This document shows positions 28,449 to 37,327 of a stretch of 64,000 bases of DNA, one piece after another. Both the position numbers and the translations under genes were made by a program. How positions within the stretch are numbered: position 1 is the first letter of the stretch; every line of letters begins with the position of its first letter. Below the pieces are notes generated by a model. It was given only the letters and a program-made list of their open reading frames with translations, did no database searches and had not been told where the DNA came from. The stretch is from Gammaproteobacteria bacterium (GTDB taxonomy: Bacteria; Pseudomonadota; Gammaproteobacteria; Competibacterales; Competibacteraceae): the NCBI GenBank assembly GCA_024234995.1, contig JACKNF010000010.1, positions 52,344-116,343 of the forward strand, given 5' to 3'.

Positions 28449-29840
28449 TTAACGCGTAACGTGCTGGACCGCCGGATCATCCTTCGTCAGGACACGCCCG
28501 CGTCCATCGCCGGCGATAAAGTAGTTGCCCGTCAGGCCACCGAGCTGGCTGGCCAGCAAGAGGTCCGCTGCGGTGTCTCCATCCTCGACGGTGTTCCCGG
28601 TGATGATCTGACCACCGCTCAGAACGGCCATTGGCGCTTGACCCAGCTCCATGACGTAGCCGCCTTCTCCGGTCCCGATCGCTTGCTTCAGCATATCGCT
28701 CAGATGGATCGGGGCAGCACCGCTGATCGCTACACGATAGGTACCGTCCAGGTTCATGGTCGCCGTATTCTCTGTGTAGTTGTCAGCGTCGCCGTGACCG
28801 GTCGCGAAATGGCCTTGCAGGAGGTACGCTCCAGTGAGCGAGTCCTTCACCTGAGCGAGCGCGATCGCACCGTAACAAATGCCTGCTACAAGTTTGCCGC
28901 CCTTAATGAAGGCCTCAAGCAGCATCCAATCGCGGGTGTTGTTCCCGAAGTCGTCGACCGCGCCGCCGCCGCCAACCCAGCCCATGCCGGTGAATCGCGC
29001 GAGCGCCTCCAGATCCGGCTGGAGCCGCGCCGCGAAATCGTCCCGGACCGCCTCGCCTTGCTTGGGACGCGGATAGCTGTCGCGCACCAGATCGCGCAAG
29101 CTCAGCGGCTTTTCTAAGAAACGGGCGTAGTCGTTAATCGGGTCCAGCTCGGGGGGGACGGCAGAACGTGTGGCTGGGCCGCTGCCCGCTGCCGAAGCTT
29201 CATCACGCTGCCTGATCGCGGCGTTGCGCGCCGCGTTATATCGATCACGCTGGGCCGGCGTGAGGAATTGCCGGCCCAGGCGCGCAATCCCTTCCGTGAT
29301 CTGTAGCGCGTTCAGCGCCTGATCGGCGAAGGGCGCCACCACCGATATACCGTAAGGAACCGGTTCCTCGCCATGCTCCGTGATGGGAACAACACTCGCT
29401 CCCTTCATCATCAGCTTGAGAACGAACAAGGTCATCTCAGGACTCATGTAACCCGAAACCGGAATACGAGCGCCGAAAGTCTCACCGTTGGCGAAGAACT
29501 TGCCGCGAATGTCGACACCCGTTCTCGTCAGAACGTCTTCATCGATCATCGAAATGACGTCCTCTCTTGCCGTTCCGTCCGCGAGAGCCATTGCCAGCCG
29601 GTCGATCCTCAACCCCCGATCTAAAGGCGCCGGCTGCGGCTTTGGAAAAAGCGGCACTCGATTGGCCGCAGCATAAGCCGTGTGCTGAGCAGCCTGCGCA
29701 TAGCTGCCGTAAACCTGGCTCCAGTCAACCCGTTTGCTGCGGGCGTTCGCGATAGCTTGCCTGGCCTTTTCGTCCAGCGCGCCCATGCCCTCATAGGTCA
29801 CCCGGTTCCCAAAGCCTGTCATCGCCGTTCTCTCTCTCAT
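28449..29840 (-). CDS. DJ-1/PfpI-type protein with long N-terminal region
   Basis: The product has 463 residues from the ATG at 29840 (GAGGAG 8 bases upstream). A DJ-1/PfpI glutamine-amidotransferase-like fold includes LEAFIKGGKLVAGICYGAIALAQVKD, where the nucleophile-elbow Cys is near residue 321, and GGQIITGNTVEDGDTAADLLL near the C-terminus. The first 150 residues (IPVSGYMSPEMTLFVLKLMMKGASVVPITEH) may hold a further part of the fold. Related nucleophile elbows occur in the double-domain protein at 32991-34532 across the divergent promoter, so the two may be functionally linked. Enzymatic activity (deglycase, hydratase or protease) is not assignable. Confidence 0.72.
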   Translation of the reverse strand: MRERTAMTGFGNRVTYEGMGALDEKARQAIANARSKRVDWSQVYGSYAQAAQHTAYAAANRVPLFPKPQPAPLDRGLRIDRLAMALADGTAREDVISMIDEDVLTRTGVDIRGKFFANGETFGARIPVSGYMSPEMTLFVLKLMMKGASVVPITEHGEEPVPYGISVVAPFADQALNALQITEGIARLGRQFLTPAQRDRYNAARNAAIRQRDEASAAGSGPATRSAVPPELDPINDYARFLEKPLSLRDLVRDSYPRPKQGEAVRDDFAARLQPDLEALARFTGMGWVGGGGAVDDFGNNTRDWMLLEAFIKGGKLVAGICYGAIALAQVKDSLTGAYLLQGHFATGHGDADNYTENTATMNLDGTYRVAISGAAPIHLSDMLKQAIGTGEGGYVMELGQAPMAVLSGGQIITGNTVEDGDTAADLLLASQLGGLTGNYFIAGDGRGRVLTKDDPAVQHVTR

Positions 29841-29908
29841 GTTAGTTTCTCTCCTCACGCAGCGTTGATGCGCTCTATATCCACGTCTGAAGCACTAGCC
29901 GATGGGTG

Positions 29909-30244
29909 CTATCGCGGTATGCGGCAAAGAGTGAATTTGATGCCTCCCTGGGCTTCAATTTTTGCGCCGCTGCCCATGAGCGCCACTTGACCTTCGCCGG
30001 AGATTTGAGCGCAAACTTCGATTTCCGAAACCTGGAATGCGCCGGCACAATCAACGCCGCTGTCTAGTATTTCTCTGATTTGATTAAAAAAAGACTCCAT
30101 GTTTTGCTTTAACATGGGGACGCTCACGCTGTGCGCGACATTGCTCGCCAATGTGCCGGCGATACCTCGTTCCGCCCGCTTCGGTCCGGCACGGTCACTG
30201 ACCGGACTGATGACCAAGATGGTGTCCGGGTCACTGGTTTTCAT
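29909..30244 (-). CDS. Small Pepco-like (peptidase-co-occurring) domain protein
   Basis: The product has 111 residues from the ATG at 30244, fixed by a GAGGAGG site 6 bases upstream. The C-terminal pattern VSEIEVCAQISGEGQVALMG, then GAKIEAQGGIKFTLCR, resembles small beta-rich domains (Pepco/Trypco type) that sit next to caspase- or trypsin-like proteins in bacterial conflict and signalling loci. The N-terminus is LVISPVSDRAG. It is the first gene of the minus-strand run leading to the CHAT protease, which fits that association. The family assignment is from pattern memory and should be tested. Confidence 0.6.
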   Translation of the reverse strand: MKTSDPDTILVISPVSDRAGPKRAERGIAGTLASNVAHSVSVPMLKQNMESFFNQIREILDSGVDCAGAFQVSEIEVCAQISGEGQVALMGSGAKIEAQGGIKFTLCRIPR

Positions 30245-30429
30245 CGGTTCCTCCTCGCATGTCAGCGTTTGGCCGATCCAACCATTTTGCTTCGCCGTAC
30301 CTCTTGCCGGGAGCAAGAGAAGCGTCCTTCGATCTGATTTCCCTTCATTCGCTTCAGGATGGATTTGGCGTTTCGGTTTCCTGATGTTTCCTCATGGCTT
30401 GATTTTTACATTGAGCCGGTTGATTTAAC

Positions 30430-30975
30430 ATATCGCTTTTGTTCTATAACTTTAGTCATAGAAGTTCGTTCATTTAATTCACCATATTCTTCTTTTTTTA
30501 TCGAATTAAAGTGATTCATCGATTACGTTGTTCATTCTCAAAGTATCTCAATAATGCCATTTTTATTAAAAATATATACCTCATATTCATTACACAATAA
30601 AATATTTATCTATTATTTTTAAAACAGAAAAATCCCGGATACTAAAAATATTTTTATTTAATATCAATAAGTTAAATTAATAAATTACTTTATTATTAAC
30701 AGATTTTTTATCCATTTATCTCGATTTTTTGTTCAATTTTTATTAATGGCATGATGATTGTAATTTTACTATATATTTTTACTGAGATAGGCGGTGTATC
30801 ACTCTTCGATATGTCCTTCGATATAGAACTTCAGACCTATTTTTTGGAGAAGATTTCCGGCCTATAGTAGCTCGCAACACAAATCGTTTCAGTGGGTATT
30901 GATCTCTCATTAATCGATCTACCTTGAGGCGATAAATCGAATAGCTACCGGTTGGTCTGTAGTTCAGGAGTGCCT
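30430..30975. promoter_or_regulatory. Very AT-rich divergent intergenic region
   Basis: About 545 bases separate the Pepco-like gene (minus) from the AGE-type gene (plus). From about 30450 to 30790 the sequence is overwhelmingly A/T with runs such as TTTTTATTAAAAATATATA, in sharp contrast to the GC-rich genes on both sides. No coding frame is seen. It is the natural location for divergent promoters and for binding by xenogeneic silencers such as H-NS or MvaT-like proteins. Confidence 0.65.
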
Positions 30976-32994
30976 ATGAAATACTTTTCGCAAAGCATGA
31001 CCTTGATGGGAACGGTAACGAACGTTAACCCTTCGAGTGCATCCTTTACCTTGCGCTGCCGCAGCGGCGATAGTTTCATCATTCAGGCCAGTTCGACGAC
31101 CTATTTCAGCGTGCTGCGTAATCTCGACGATCTGAATCGCGACCGCGTGCCCGACCCGGCGAATTTCGATCTAAACAGCGTGTACGACGCCGTCCGCAAA
31201 TACATTCAGACCGATACCTTGATTGTCGTTCAGGGAATTTATATCGAGCATGACGAGCAAAGGCGTTTTGATGCCCGCACTGTCATCCTGATGCATTTCC
31301 AGCCTGGCAAGTACCTGTTCGAGGAAACCCACTGGTGGCTGACCCAAATCGCCCGTCTGGCCGACGAGTGGCTGGATGACCTGTTCGGCGATAAGCGCAG
31401 CTATCAACTGGACGATTTCGCCGAACTGTATCGCACCAATCTCAATATTCTTGGCCAGCCCGCCCGCGACGATCAGATACAAGAATGCGCCACGCTGTCC
31501 CGCCTGATCTATGGCCTTTCCTCCGCCTACCTGCTGACTGGCAACGAACGCTATCGCCTGGCCGCCAAGGCGGGGGTCCAGTTCCAGCGCGAGACCTTCC
31601 GCAGCCTGAGTCACGATAGCCGACGCTGCTTCTGGAGCTTCGGCAAGCGCAAGCGCGATCGCGGCGCGCAAATCATCGTTGCCTCGGAAAACGCCGACGA
31701 TCGGGACACCATCCCGCTCTACGAGCAGATCTACGCATTGGCCGGACTGGCGCAGTACTACCGGATCACCCAAGACTGGGAAGTGCTGGAGGATATGCAG
31801 CGCACGGTCAACACCTTCCAGACCTGCTACCTGGATTCGCTGGAAAACGGCTTTGGCGGGCTGGGGGGGTATTTTTCCCATATCGACTACGCCACCTTAC
31901 GGCCCGACACCGAGGCCTTGGGGGATAACCGGCTGCGCAAGAACTGGAATTCGATCGGCGACCACATTCCCGCCTATCTGGTCAATCTCATCATCGCGCT
32001 GGACCCGCTGCCGCGCGGAGGCGCCGGCCGCGATGAGATCGAGGATTTTCTCGACACCTGCCGCAGCATCTTGGACACCACGGCGCGGCTGATCCTGGAG
32101 AAATTTCCCGATCCCGGATCACCCTTCGTCAACGAGCGGTTCCACGCCGACTGGACACCCGATCCTCAATGGCGCTGGCAGCAGAATCGCGCCATCGTCG
32201 GGCATAACCTGAAGATCGCCTGGAACCTCACACGGGTTGCCAGCTATTACCGCGGGCGTGTGGCTGAGGAACAGGCTCGTGGCAACGTCAGCGACGCCCA
32301 GCAGCATGCCACCCTGGCCACCGAGTTCCTCAATCTCGCCAAGAAACTGGGCGATGCTATGGCGATTCATGGCCTCGATCAGATCCGGGGCGGCTGCTTC
32401 GACGCAGTCGAACGGCAGCCGCAACCCGGCCTGCCTATCGAATTCACCTGGGGCAATACCAAGGATTTCTGGCAGCAGGAACAGGGCATTCTCGCCTACC
32501 TGATCCTGTATGGCGCTTCCGGTGAGGCCCGGTTCCTGAGCTTGGCCCGGGAAATGGCGGCGTTCTGGAATACGTTCTTCCTCGATCACGACAACCGCGG
32601 CGTCTTTTTCCGCACCAGCGATGACGGCAAGCCGGTCATCGAAGGGGCTTATGGCCAGAAAGGCGGCCATTCGGTCGCAGGTTACCACGCCTTCGAGCTG
32701 AATTATCTAGCGCACGTCTACACCCGTTCGTTCGTGCGTCCGGTGATGGGCAAGGGCGGCAACGACGCCAATTTCTGCCTGTTCTTCTGGCCGGAGCCGA
32801 AGGCTGGCCGCACCACGGTCAACGTGCTTCCCGACTTTTACACGCCCGGCACCATCGAGATTGCAGGCATTACGGTGAACGGCATTCCCCGGCCGAGTTT
32901 CTCGCCCAACAACTTCCAGATCGAACTTGATAAGGAAGAACTCGGTTCGCCGGTAGTGGTGGAATTCCGCCCAAAGCAAAAGGCGATGCCATGA
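30976..32994 (+). CDS. AGE-family (N-acylglucosamine 2-epimerase-like) protein with N-terminal beta domain
   Basis: The product has 672 residues. The ATG at 30976 is preferred over the TTG at 30952 because AGGAG lies just before it. Residues 1-110 look like an OB-type beta domain (LMGTVTNVNPSSASFTLRCRSGDSFIIQ). Residues 120-600 form an alpha/alpha barrel pattern with repeated helical hairpins: SAYLLTGNERYRLAAKAG, YALAGLAQYYRITQDWEVL, VGHNLKIAWNLTRVASYY with the His typical of AGE, and WQQEQGILAYLILY. The family epimerises or isomerises free sugars such as N-acetylglucosamine, mannose or cellobiose. It is the first gene of a long co-directional array and overlaps the next gene by 4 bases (ATGA). 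Confidence 0.75.
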   Translation: MKYFSQSMTLMGTVTNVNPSSASFTLRCRSGDSFIIQASSTTYFSVLRNLDDLNRDRVPDPANFDLNSVYDAVRKYIQTDTLIVVQGIYIEHDEQRRFDARTVILMHFQPGKYLFEETHWWLTQIARLADEWLDDLFGDKRSYQLDDFAELYRTNLNILGQPARDDQIQECATLSRLIYGLSSAYLLTGNERYRLAAKAGVQFQRETFRSLSHDSRRCFWSFGKRKRDRGAQIIVASENADDRDTIPLYEQIYALAGLAQYYRITQDWEVLEDMQRTVNTFQTCYLDSLENGFGGLGGYFSHIDYATLRPDTEALGDNRLRKNWNSIGDHIPAYLVNLIIALDPLPRGGAGRDEIEDFLDTCRSILDTTARLILEKFPDPGSPFVNERFHADWTPDPQWRWQQNRAIVGHNLKIAWNLTRVASYYRGRVAEEQARGNVSDAQQHATLATEFLNLAKKLGDAMAIHGLDQIRGGCFDAVERQPQPGLPIEFTWGNTKDFWQQEQGILAYLILYGASGEARFLSLAREMAAFWNTFFLDHDNRGVFFRTSDDGKPVIEGAYGQKGGHSVAGYHAFELNYLAHVYTRSFVRPVMGKGGNDANFCLFFWPEPKAGRTTVNVLPDFYTPGTIEIAGITVNGIPRPSFSPNNFQIELDKEELGSPVVVEFRPKQKAMP

Positions 32995-34532
32995 GCACGC
33001 GGCCTCTGGAAGGCAAAAAGATCGCCGTGCTGGTGGAAAGCCAATACATTCCTGGCGAAATCAGGCTTTACCAGGAACGGTTCGCCAGGTATGGCGCCAC
33101 GGTGCACTTGATGTCGCGATTATGGGGTCAGCCAAGACAGCGCTTTTACAGCACCGTCGAGCCGGATGATCAAGGTAACGTGCCGCCGCTGGAGTGGCTG
33201 GACGTTTCGATAGACTTCGACAACGTCAATCTCGACGATTACGCCGCCGTCATTATGGTGGCCAACTACACCAGTGTGCGGTTACGTTACAGCGAACACG
33301 AAATCAACACTGGCAACGCGGCGCAAATTGCGCGGGAAGCGCCCGCCGCGCGCTTTTTCCGGCGGGCGATGCAAAACCGGCGCATCATCAAGGGTGCGCC
33401 CTGCCATGCCTTATGGCTGCTGACGCCATCACCCGACATCTTGGCTGGCCGTAAGGTCATCTGCAATCCGGTGGTGCTGGCCGACGTGATCAACGCGGGC
33501 GCCCTTTATACCCCGTGCCCGCCCGGCACCCCGGACACACAACAAGTAGTCGTGGATGGCGATCTGGTCACCAATCCGTCTTGGCACGCGACCGAGGCGC
33601 TGATCGATACCATCACCGATCTGATCATCAAGCCGCGGGCGCAACCGGAGCCGGTTCCCCTGGCCGAAACCGCTTCGGACCAACGGCGCATCCTCATAAT
33701 CTTGTCGGAATGGGGTTATTGGGGTGAAGAGCTGGTGGGTCCGCTAGGCGTATTCGATCGGGCGGGCTATCAGGTCGATTTCTGCACACCGGCCGGCCGG
33801 CGGCCCAACGCGATTCCGGTCAGCATGGAACCGGATTATTTCGATCCCCCGCTCCAGCGCCCGGTGACCACGCCGGCGATGGCGGCGCGGGTGCGTGAAA
33901 TCGACGATCCGGGCACCGTCCAGGGGCAGCGCCTGGAAAATCCGGTCAATCTGTCCGCTTGGTTTCCAGAGCGGCCCTATTTCGCTGCGCCGGCCTTTGT
34001 GCGGGGGCTGGAAACCTACAACGCCGCTCTCGATGAAGCAGTTCGCGGCATTGAGAAGTACGACGCGCTGCTGATCGTCGGCGGCTCCGGGCCTCTCGTT
34101 GACCTGGCTAACAACCAACGGGTGCATGACTTGATCATGGCTTTCCTGCGCGCCGGCAAGCCGGTCGCTGCCGAGTGCTATGGCGTCACCTGTCTCGCTT
34201 TCGCACGCGACATGAACGAGCGCCGGAGCATCATTTGGGGCAAACACGTCACCGGCCACTGCCTGGAGTATGACTACAAGGATGGCACCGGTTTCGTCGA
34301 GGCGCGCGGACGCTTCCTCAATTTCAACATGGGACCGCCACCCTATCCCCTGGAATTTATCCTCCGGGACGCAACCGGACCGGATGGGGGTTATCACGGC
34401 AACTTCGGCAAACCCACCAGTGTGATCGTGGATTATCCCTTCATTACGGGCCGCTCCACCCCCGATTCTATCCTCACCGGTCAGATGGTGGTCGAGGTGC
34501 TGGAAAACGGGCTGCGGCGTTACGGCTGGTGA
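32991..34532 (+). CDS. Tandem DJ-1/PfpI-domain protein
   Basis: The product has 513 residues and its start overlaps the previous stop. Two DJ-1/PfpI domains are seen. The first (residues 8-205) has KKIAVLVESQYIPGE, YAAVIMVANYTS and a nucleophile-elbow-like GAPCHALWLL. The second (about 225-500) has RRILIILSEWGYWGEEL, YDALLIVGGSGPLVDL and a canonical elbow PVAAECYGVTCLAFARD. Members act as deglycases, hydratases, isonitrile hydratases or proteases, and the substrate cannot be read from sequence. Coupled translation with the AGE-like protein suggests a shared pathway. Confidence 0.78.
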   Translation: MSTRPLEGKKIAVLVESQYIPGEIRLYQERFARYGATVHLMSRLWGQPRQRFYSTVEPDDQGNVPPLEWLDVSIDFDNVNLDDYAAVIMVANYTSVRLRYSEHEINTGNAAQIAREAPAARFFRRAMQNRRIIKGAPCHALWLLTPSPDILAGRKVICNPVVLADVINAGALYTPCPPGTPDTQQVVVDGDLVTNPSWHATEALIDTITDLIIKPRAQPEPVPLAETASDQRRILIILSEWGYWGEELVGPLGVFDRAGYQVDFCTPAGRRPNAIPVSMEPDYFDPPLQRPVTTPAMAARVREIDDPGTVQGQRLENPVNLSAWFPERPYFAAPAFVRGLETYNAALDEAVRGIEKYDALLIVGGSGPLVDLANNQRVHDLIMAFLRAGKPVAAECYGVTCLAFARDMNERRSIIWGKHVTGHCLEYDYKDGTGFVEARGRFLNFNMGPPPYPLEFILRDATGPDGGYHGNFGKPTSVIVDYPFITGRSTPDSILTGQMVVEVLENGLRRYGW

Positions 34533-34593
34533 TAACGATGGCCAATGAGCGTGCGCGCTGCGCACTTCCAGCCCAACGGCAAGAGGTGATGTC

Positions 34594-36294
34594 ATGACCC
34601 AGAAAACAGGGCACCAGAAGCTCCTGGAACAGCTTGAGGCCGATGGTATTCATTATATGTTCGGCAATCCGGGCAGCAGTGAAGAAGGATTACTGGATGA
34701 GATTTCACGTTTCCCAGCGATCGATTACCTGTTGGGGCTGCAGGAGGCAGCTATCGTCGGGATCGCCGACGGCTATGCCCAGGCGACCCAACGGCCGGCG
34801 GTTGTTCAACTGCATTGCAGCGTTGGTCTCGGCAATGCTATCGGCAGTCTCTATCACGCTAAGCGGCGGCGCTCGCCCCTGGTGGTCATCGCCGGCGAGT
34901 CTGGGGTTGCCTACGACGCGATGGATGCGCAAATGGCGGCCGATCTGGTGGCGATGGCCCACCCGGTCACCAAATACGCGGCCCGGGTTATTGATTCCCG
35001 CAGCCTGCTCCGTCTGCTGCGGCGTTGCCTCAAGATGGCGGCGACACCGCCGTTCGGACCGGTTTTCCTCTCGGTGCCCCAAGACATCCTCGACGCGCCC
35101 AACGACGAGCCGGTGGCGCCGGCGGTGGCGCCGGTAACCCGCGTCGTCCCGGAACCGGCGGCCATTGCCACCGCCAGCGACATGTTACGCAGCGCGCAAA
35201 ACCCGCTGATCTTAATGGGCGATGGCATTTCGCACTCGCAGGCGCAGGCGGAACTTGCCCAATTGGCCGAAACGCTGGGCGCGCGGGTTTACGGTGTCAT
35301 GGCGTCGGAACTTAACATGGCATGGACCCACCCGCTCTACTGCGGCCTGACCGGCCACATGTTTGGCCGTTCGAGCCAGCAGATCGTCGCCAGCGCCGAT
35401 GTTGTCGTGGTGTGCGGCACCTATGTCTTCCCGGAAGTGTTCCCGCTGCTGAGCAATCCGTTCCGGGCCGACGCCAGAATCATCCACATCGACCTCGATC
35501 TCTACGAGATTGCCAAGAACCATCCCATCACCCTGGGGCTGCTTGGCGATCCGAAATTGACACTGAAGGCGCTGGCGGACGCAGTCACCGATCTGGCGAC
35601 GCCGGCGCAACAGGAAGCAGCGGCCCAGCGCGCCCGCGCGATCGGCGCGGCCAATCAGCGCGAACTGGCCGAGGCCCGGGCACGGGACGAGGCGGAAATG
35701 AACGCGACGCCGCTACGGATGGCCGCCTTCGCAGCGGAACTCGCCCGGCAATTGCCTGGGGACGCCATCCTGTTCGACGAATCGCTGACGCATTTTCCGG
35801 AATTAACCCGCTGGCGGCCCCCCCACGCAGCCGGATCGTTTTTCCAGACGCCGGGCGGCACGCTCGGTGTCGGTCTGCCCGGCGCCATCGGGGTGAAACT
35901 GGCCCATCCGGAAAGAACGGTGCTAGGTCTGAGCGGCGATGGCGGCGCTATGTACACGTTTCAGGCACTGTGGACAGCCGCCCGCTACCGGATCGGCGCC
36001 AAGTTCGTGGTATGCAGCAATGGCGGTTACCGCCTGCTCAAGCTGAACCTGCTGGACTACTGGAATCAGCGGGGCTTGTCGCCGGACCAATATCCGTCCG
36101 CGTTTCCGCCTGCTTTCAATGTCGGCGATCCCACTCTGGATTTTGTCGCGCTGGCAGGCGCGCTGGGGGTACCGGGCCGGCGCGTCGCGCAACCGGCTGG
36201 GATCGCGCCGGCGATCGAGGCGATGCTGAGCCACGACGGACCCTTTCTGATCGAATTGGTGTTGGACGGCAGCGTGCCGCGGCCAACGCATTAA
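34594..36294 (+). CDS. ThDP-dependent decarboxylase/ligase (benzoylformate decarboxylase or acetolactate synthase type)
   Basis: The product has 566 residues, the normal length for the family. The N-terminal PYR domain contains the cofactor-activating Glu in YLLGLQEAAIVGIADGYAQ near residue 52 and YMFGNPGSSEEGLLDE. A central nucleotide-like domain follows. The C-terminal PP domain has the ThDP motif LGLSGDGGAMYTFQALWTAARYRIGAKFVVCSNGGYRLL near 447-485 (GDG to N). The sequence most resembles benzoylformate-type enzymes that decarboxylate 2-keto acids, but aldehyde carboligation is also possible. Start: GAGGTGATGTC before ATG. It lies within the plus-strand array. Confidence 0.88.
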   Translation: MTQKTGHQKLLEQLEADGIHYMFGNPGSSEEGLLDEISRFPAIDYLLGLQEAAIVGIADGYAQATQRPAVVQLHCSVGLGNAIGSLYHAKRRRSPLVVIAGESGVAYDAMDAQMAADLVAMAHPVTKYAARVIDSRSLLRLLRRCLKMAATPPFGPVFLSVPQDILDAPNDEPVAPAVAPVTRVVPEPAAIATASDMLRSAQNPLILMGDGISHSQAQAELAQLAETLGARVYGVMASELNMAWTHPLYCGLTGHMFGRSSQQIVASADVVVVCGTYVFPEVFPLLSNPFRADARIIHIDLDLYEIAKNHPITLGLLGDPKLTLKALADAVTDLATPAQQEAAAQRARAIGAANQRELAEARARDEAEMNATPLRMAAFAAELARQLPGDAILFDESLTHFPELTRWRPPHAAGSFFQTPGGTLGVGLPGAIGVKLAHPERTVLGLSGDGGAMYTFQALWTAARYRIGAKFVVCSNGGYRLLKLNLLDYWNQRGLSPDQYPSAFPPAFNVGDPTLDFVALAGALGVPGRRVAQPAGIAPAIEAMLSHDGPFLIELVLDGSVPRPTH

Positions 36295-36311
36295 TGGAGA
36301 GGAGGCGGGTT

Positions 36312-36773
36312 ATGCCGGATCACAACATCCTAATGACTGCGAATGCCTTCAGCCGGGCGGAAATCGAAGCCTTCGTCGCTGACTGGTATCGCAAGCTCGA
36401 TATTCATGCGCCCCCGGAACAATTGGTCCCGCTGGTCACCAGCGGGGTCGAGATGCAATTTCCGGAGGGAATGGTCTGCGGGGCTGAGGAATTCCGCAGC
36501 TGGTACGAGGGCGTGATCCGGCTCTTTTTCGATGAACTGCATATCGTCACCCGCACCGGTCTCTCTTGGCGGGAGGGCCGCTACCTGCTCGATGTCGTAG
36601 TCAACTGGCAGGCCCGCCGCTGGAACCCGCCTGCGCCGCGCAGCGAATGGATTGGCTTCGACGCCTACCAGCGCTGGGAACTGACTCGCGCGCCGGGCAG
36701 CGGCAGACGGCTGGCGATCACGCGCTACATCGTGGATGAGCTCCGGCCCATGCCCGGCTCGAAGCCGTTGTGA
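36312..36773 (+). CDS. SnoaL/NTF2-like protein
   Basis: The product has 153 residues from the ATG at 36312, fixed by a GGAGAGGAGG site. The open frame extends much further upstream only as a shadow of the decarboxylase gene. An alpha+beta cone pattern is visible: AEIEAFVADWYRKLDIHAPPEQL, VEMQFPEGMVCGAEEFRSWYEG and LDVVVNWQARRW. The family includes polyketide cyclases, ketosteroid isomerase-like enzymes and non-catalytic binding proteins. It is one of about eight such domains in this array. Confidence 0.72.
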   Translation: MPDHNILMTANAFSRAEIEAFVADWYRKLDIHAPPEQLVPLVTSGVEMQFPEGMVCGAEEFRSWYEGVIRLFFDELHIVTRTGLSWREGRYLLDVVVNWQARRWNPPAPRSEWIGFDAYQRWELTRAPGSGRRLAITRYIVDELRPMPGSKPL

Positions 36774-36832
36774 TTCAGACCCTCCATCGCCAGACAGCTC
36801 ATTTACGCGGACTCACCTGAGAGGACAGCAAC

Positions 36833-37315
36833 ATGGCAGACACGCATCCCAACATCGCACTGGTGCAGAGAATGTACGAGTGCTTCAACCGCAACGACAT
36901 GGACACCATTCGCAACGAGATTTTCGCGCCGGATCTGGTCTGGAATCTGCCTGGCCGTCATCCGCTGTCGGGCACTAAGCATGGCGCTGAGGAAGTCTTA
37001 GCGTTCTTTGCCCAACTGGTGCGGGCAAATATCCAGGTCACGCTGGACCCCCAGACCGATCCAAGCACCGGCGTCGATACCTTCGGTGAAGACACCGTGG
37101 TGGAGGTCCATCGCGGGCAAGGGACGACAACGGTGCAGGATGCGTCCGGCGCCGCGTCGCAGGTCACGCTCAACGCCCTCAACTGCACGCACTATCGAAT
37201 CCGCGATGGCCGCATCGATCGGGTCCAGGTGTACATCAGCGACCAGCACGCGGTGGATAACTTCTTCTGGGCGGTTTACCAGCTCAAGCCGATTCCCGGC
37301 CGGCTGGCGGACTAG
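36833..37315 (+). CDS. SnoaL/NTF2-like protein
   Basis: The product has 160 residues with a typical SnoaL opening IALVQRMYECFNRNDMDTIRNEIFAPDLVWNLPGRHPLSG, then GAEEVLAFFAQLV and a C-terminal CTHYRIRDGRIDRVQVYISDQHAVDNFFW. A GAGAGGACAGC site precedes the ATG. It lies 59 bases after the previous SnoaL-like gene and 12 before the next. The specific activity is not assignable. Confidence 0.8.
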   Translation: MADTHPNIALVQRMYECFNRNDMDTIRNEIFAPDLVWNLPGRHPLSGTKHGAEEVLAFFAQLVRANIQVTLDPQTDPSTGVDTFGEDTVVEVHRGQGTTTVQDASGAASQVTLNALNCTHYRIRDGRIDRVQVYISDQHAVDNFFWAVYQLKPIPGRLAD

Positions 37316-37327
37316 GAGGACGATTGC

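Noticed and set aside
30450..30790. Replication origin in the AT-rich spacer
   Set aside because: No iterons or DnaA-box cluster were seen, and the replication-type genes lie more than 20 kb away.
35322..36773. A 483-codon protein on the plus strand
   Set aside because: Its first two thirds are a shadow of the ThDP enzyme gene. The real gene starts at 36312 with its own ribosome site.
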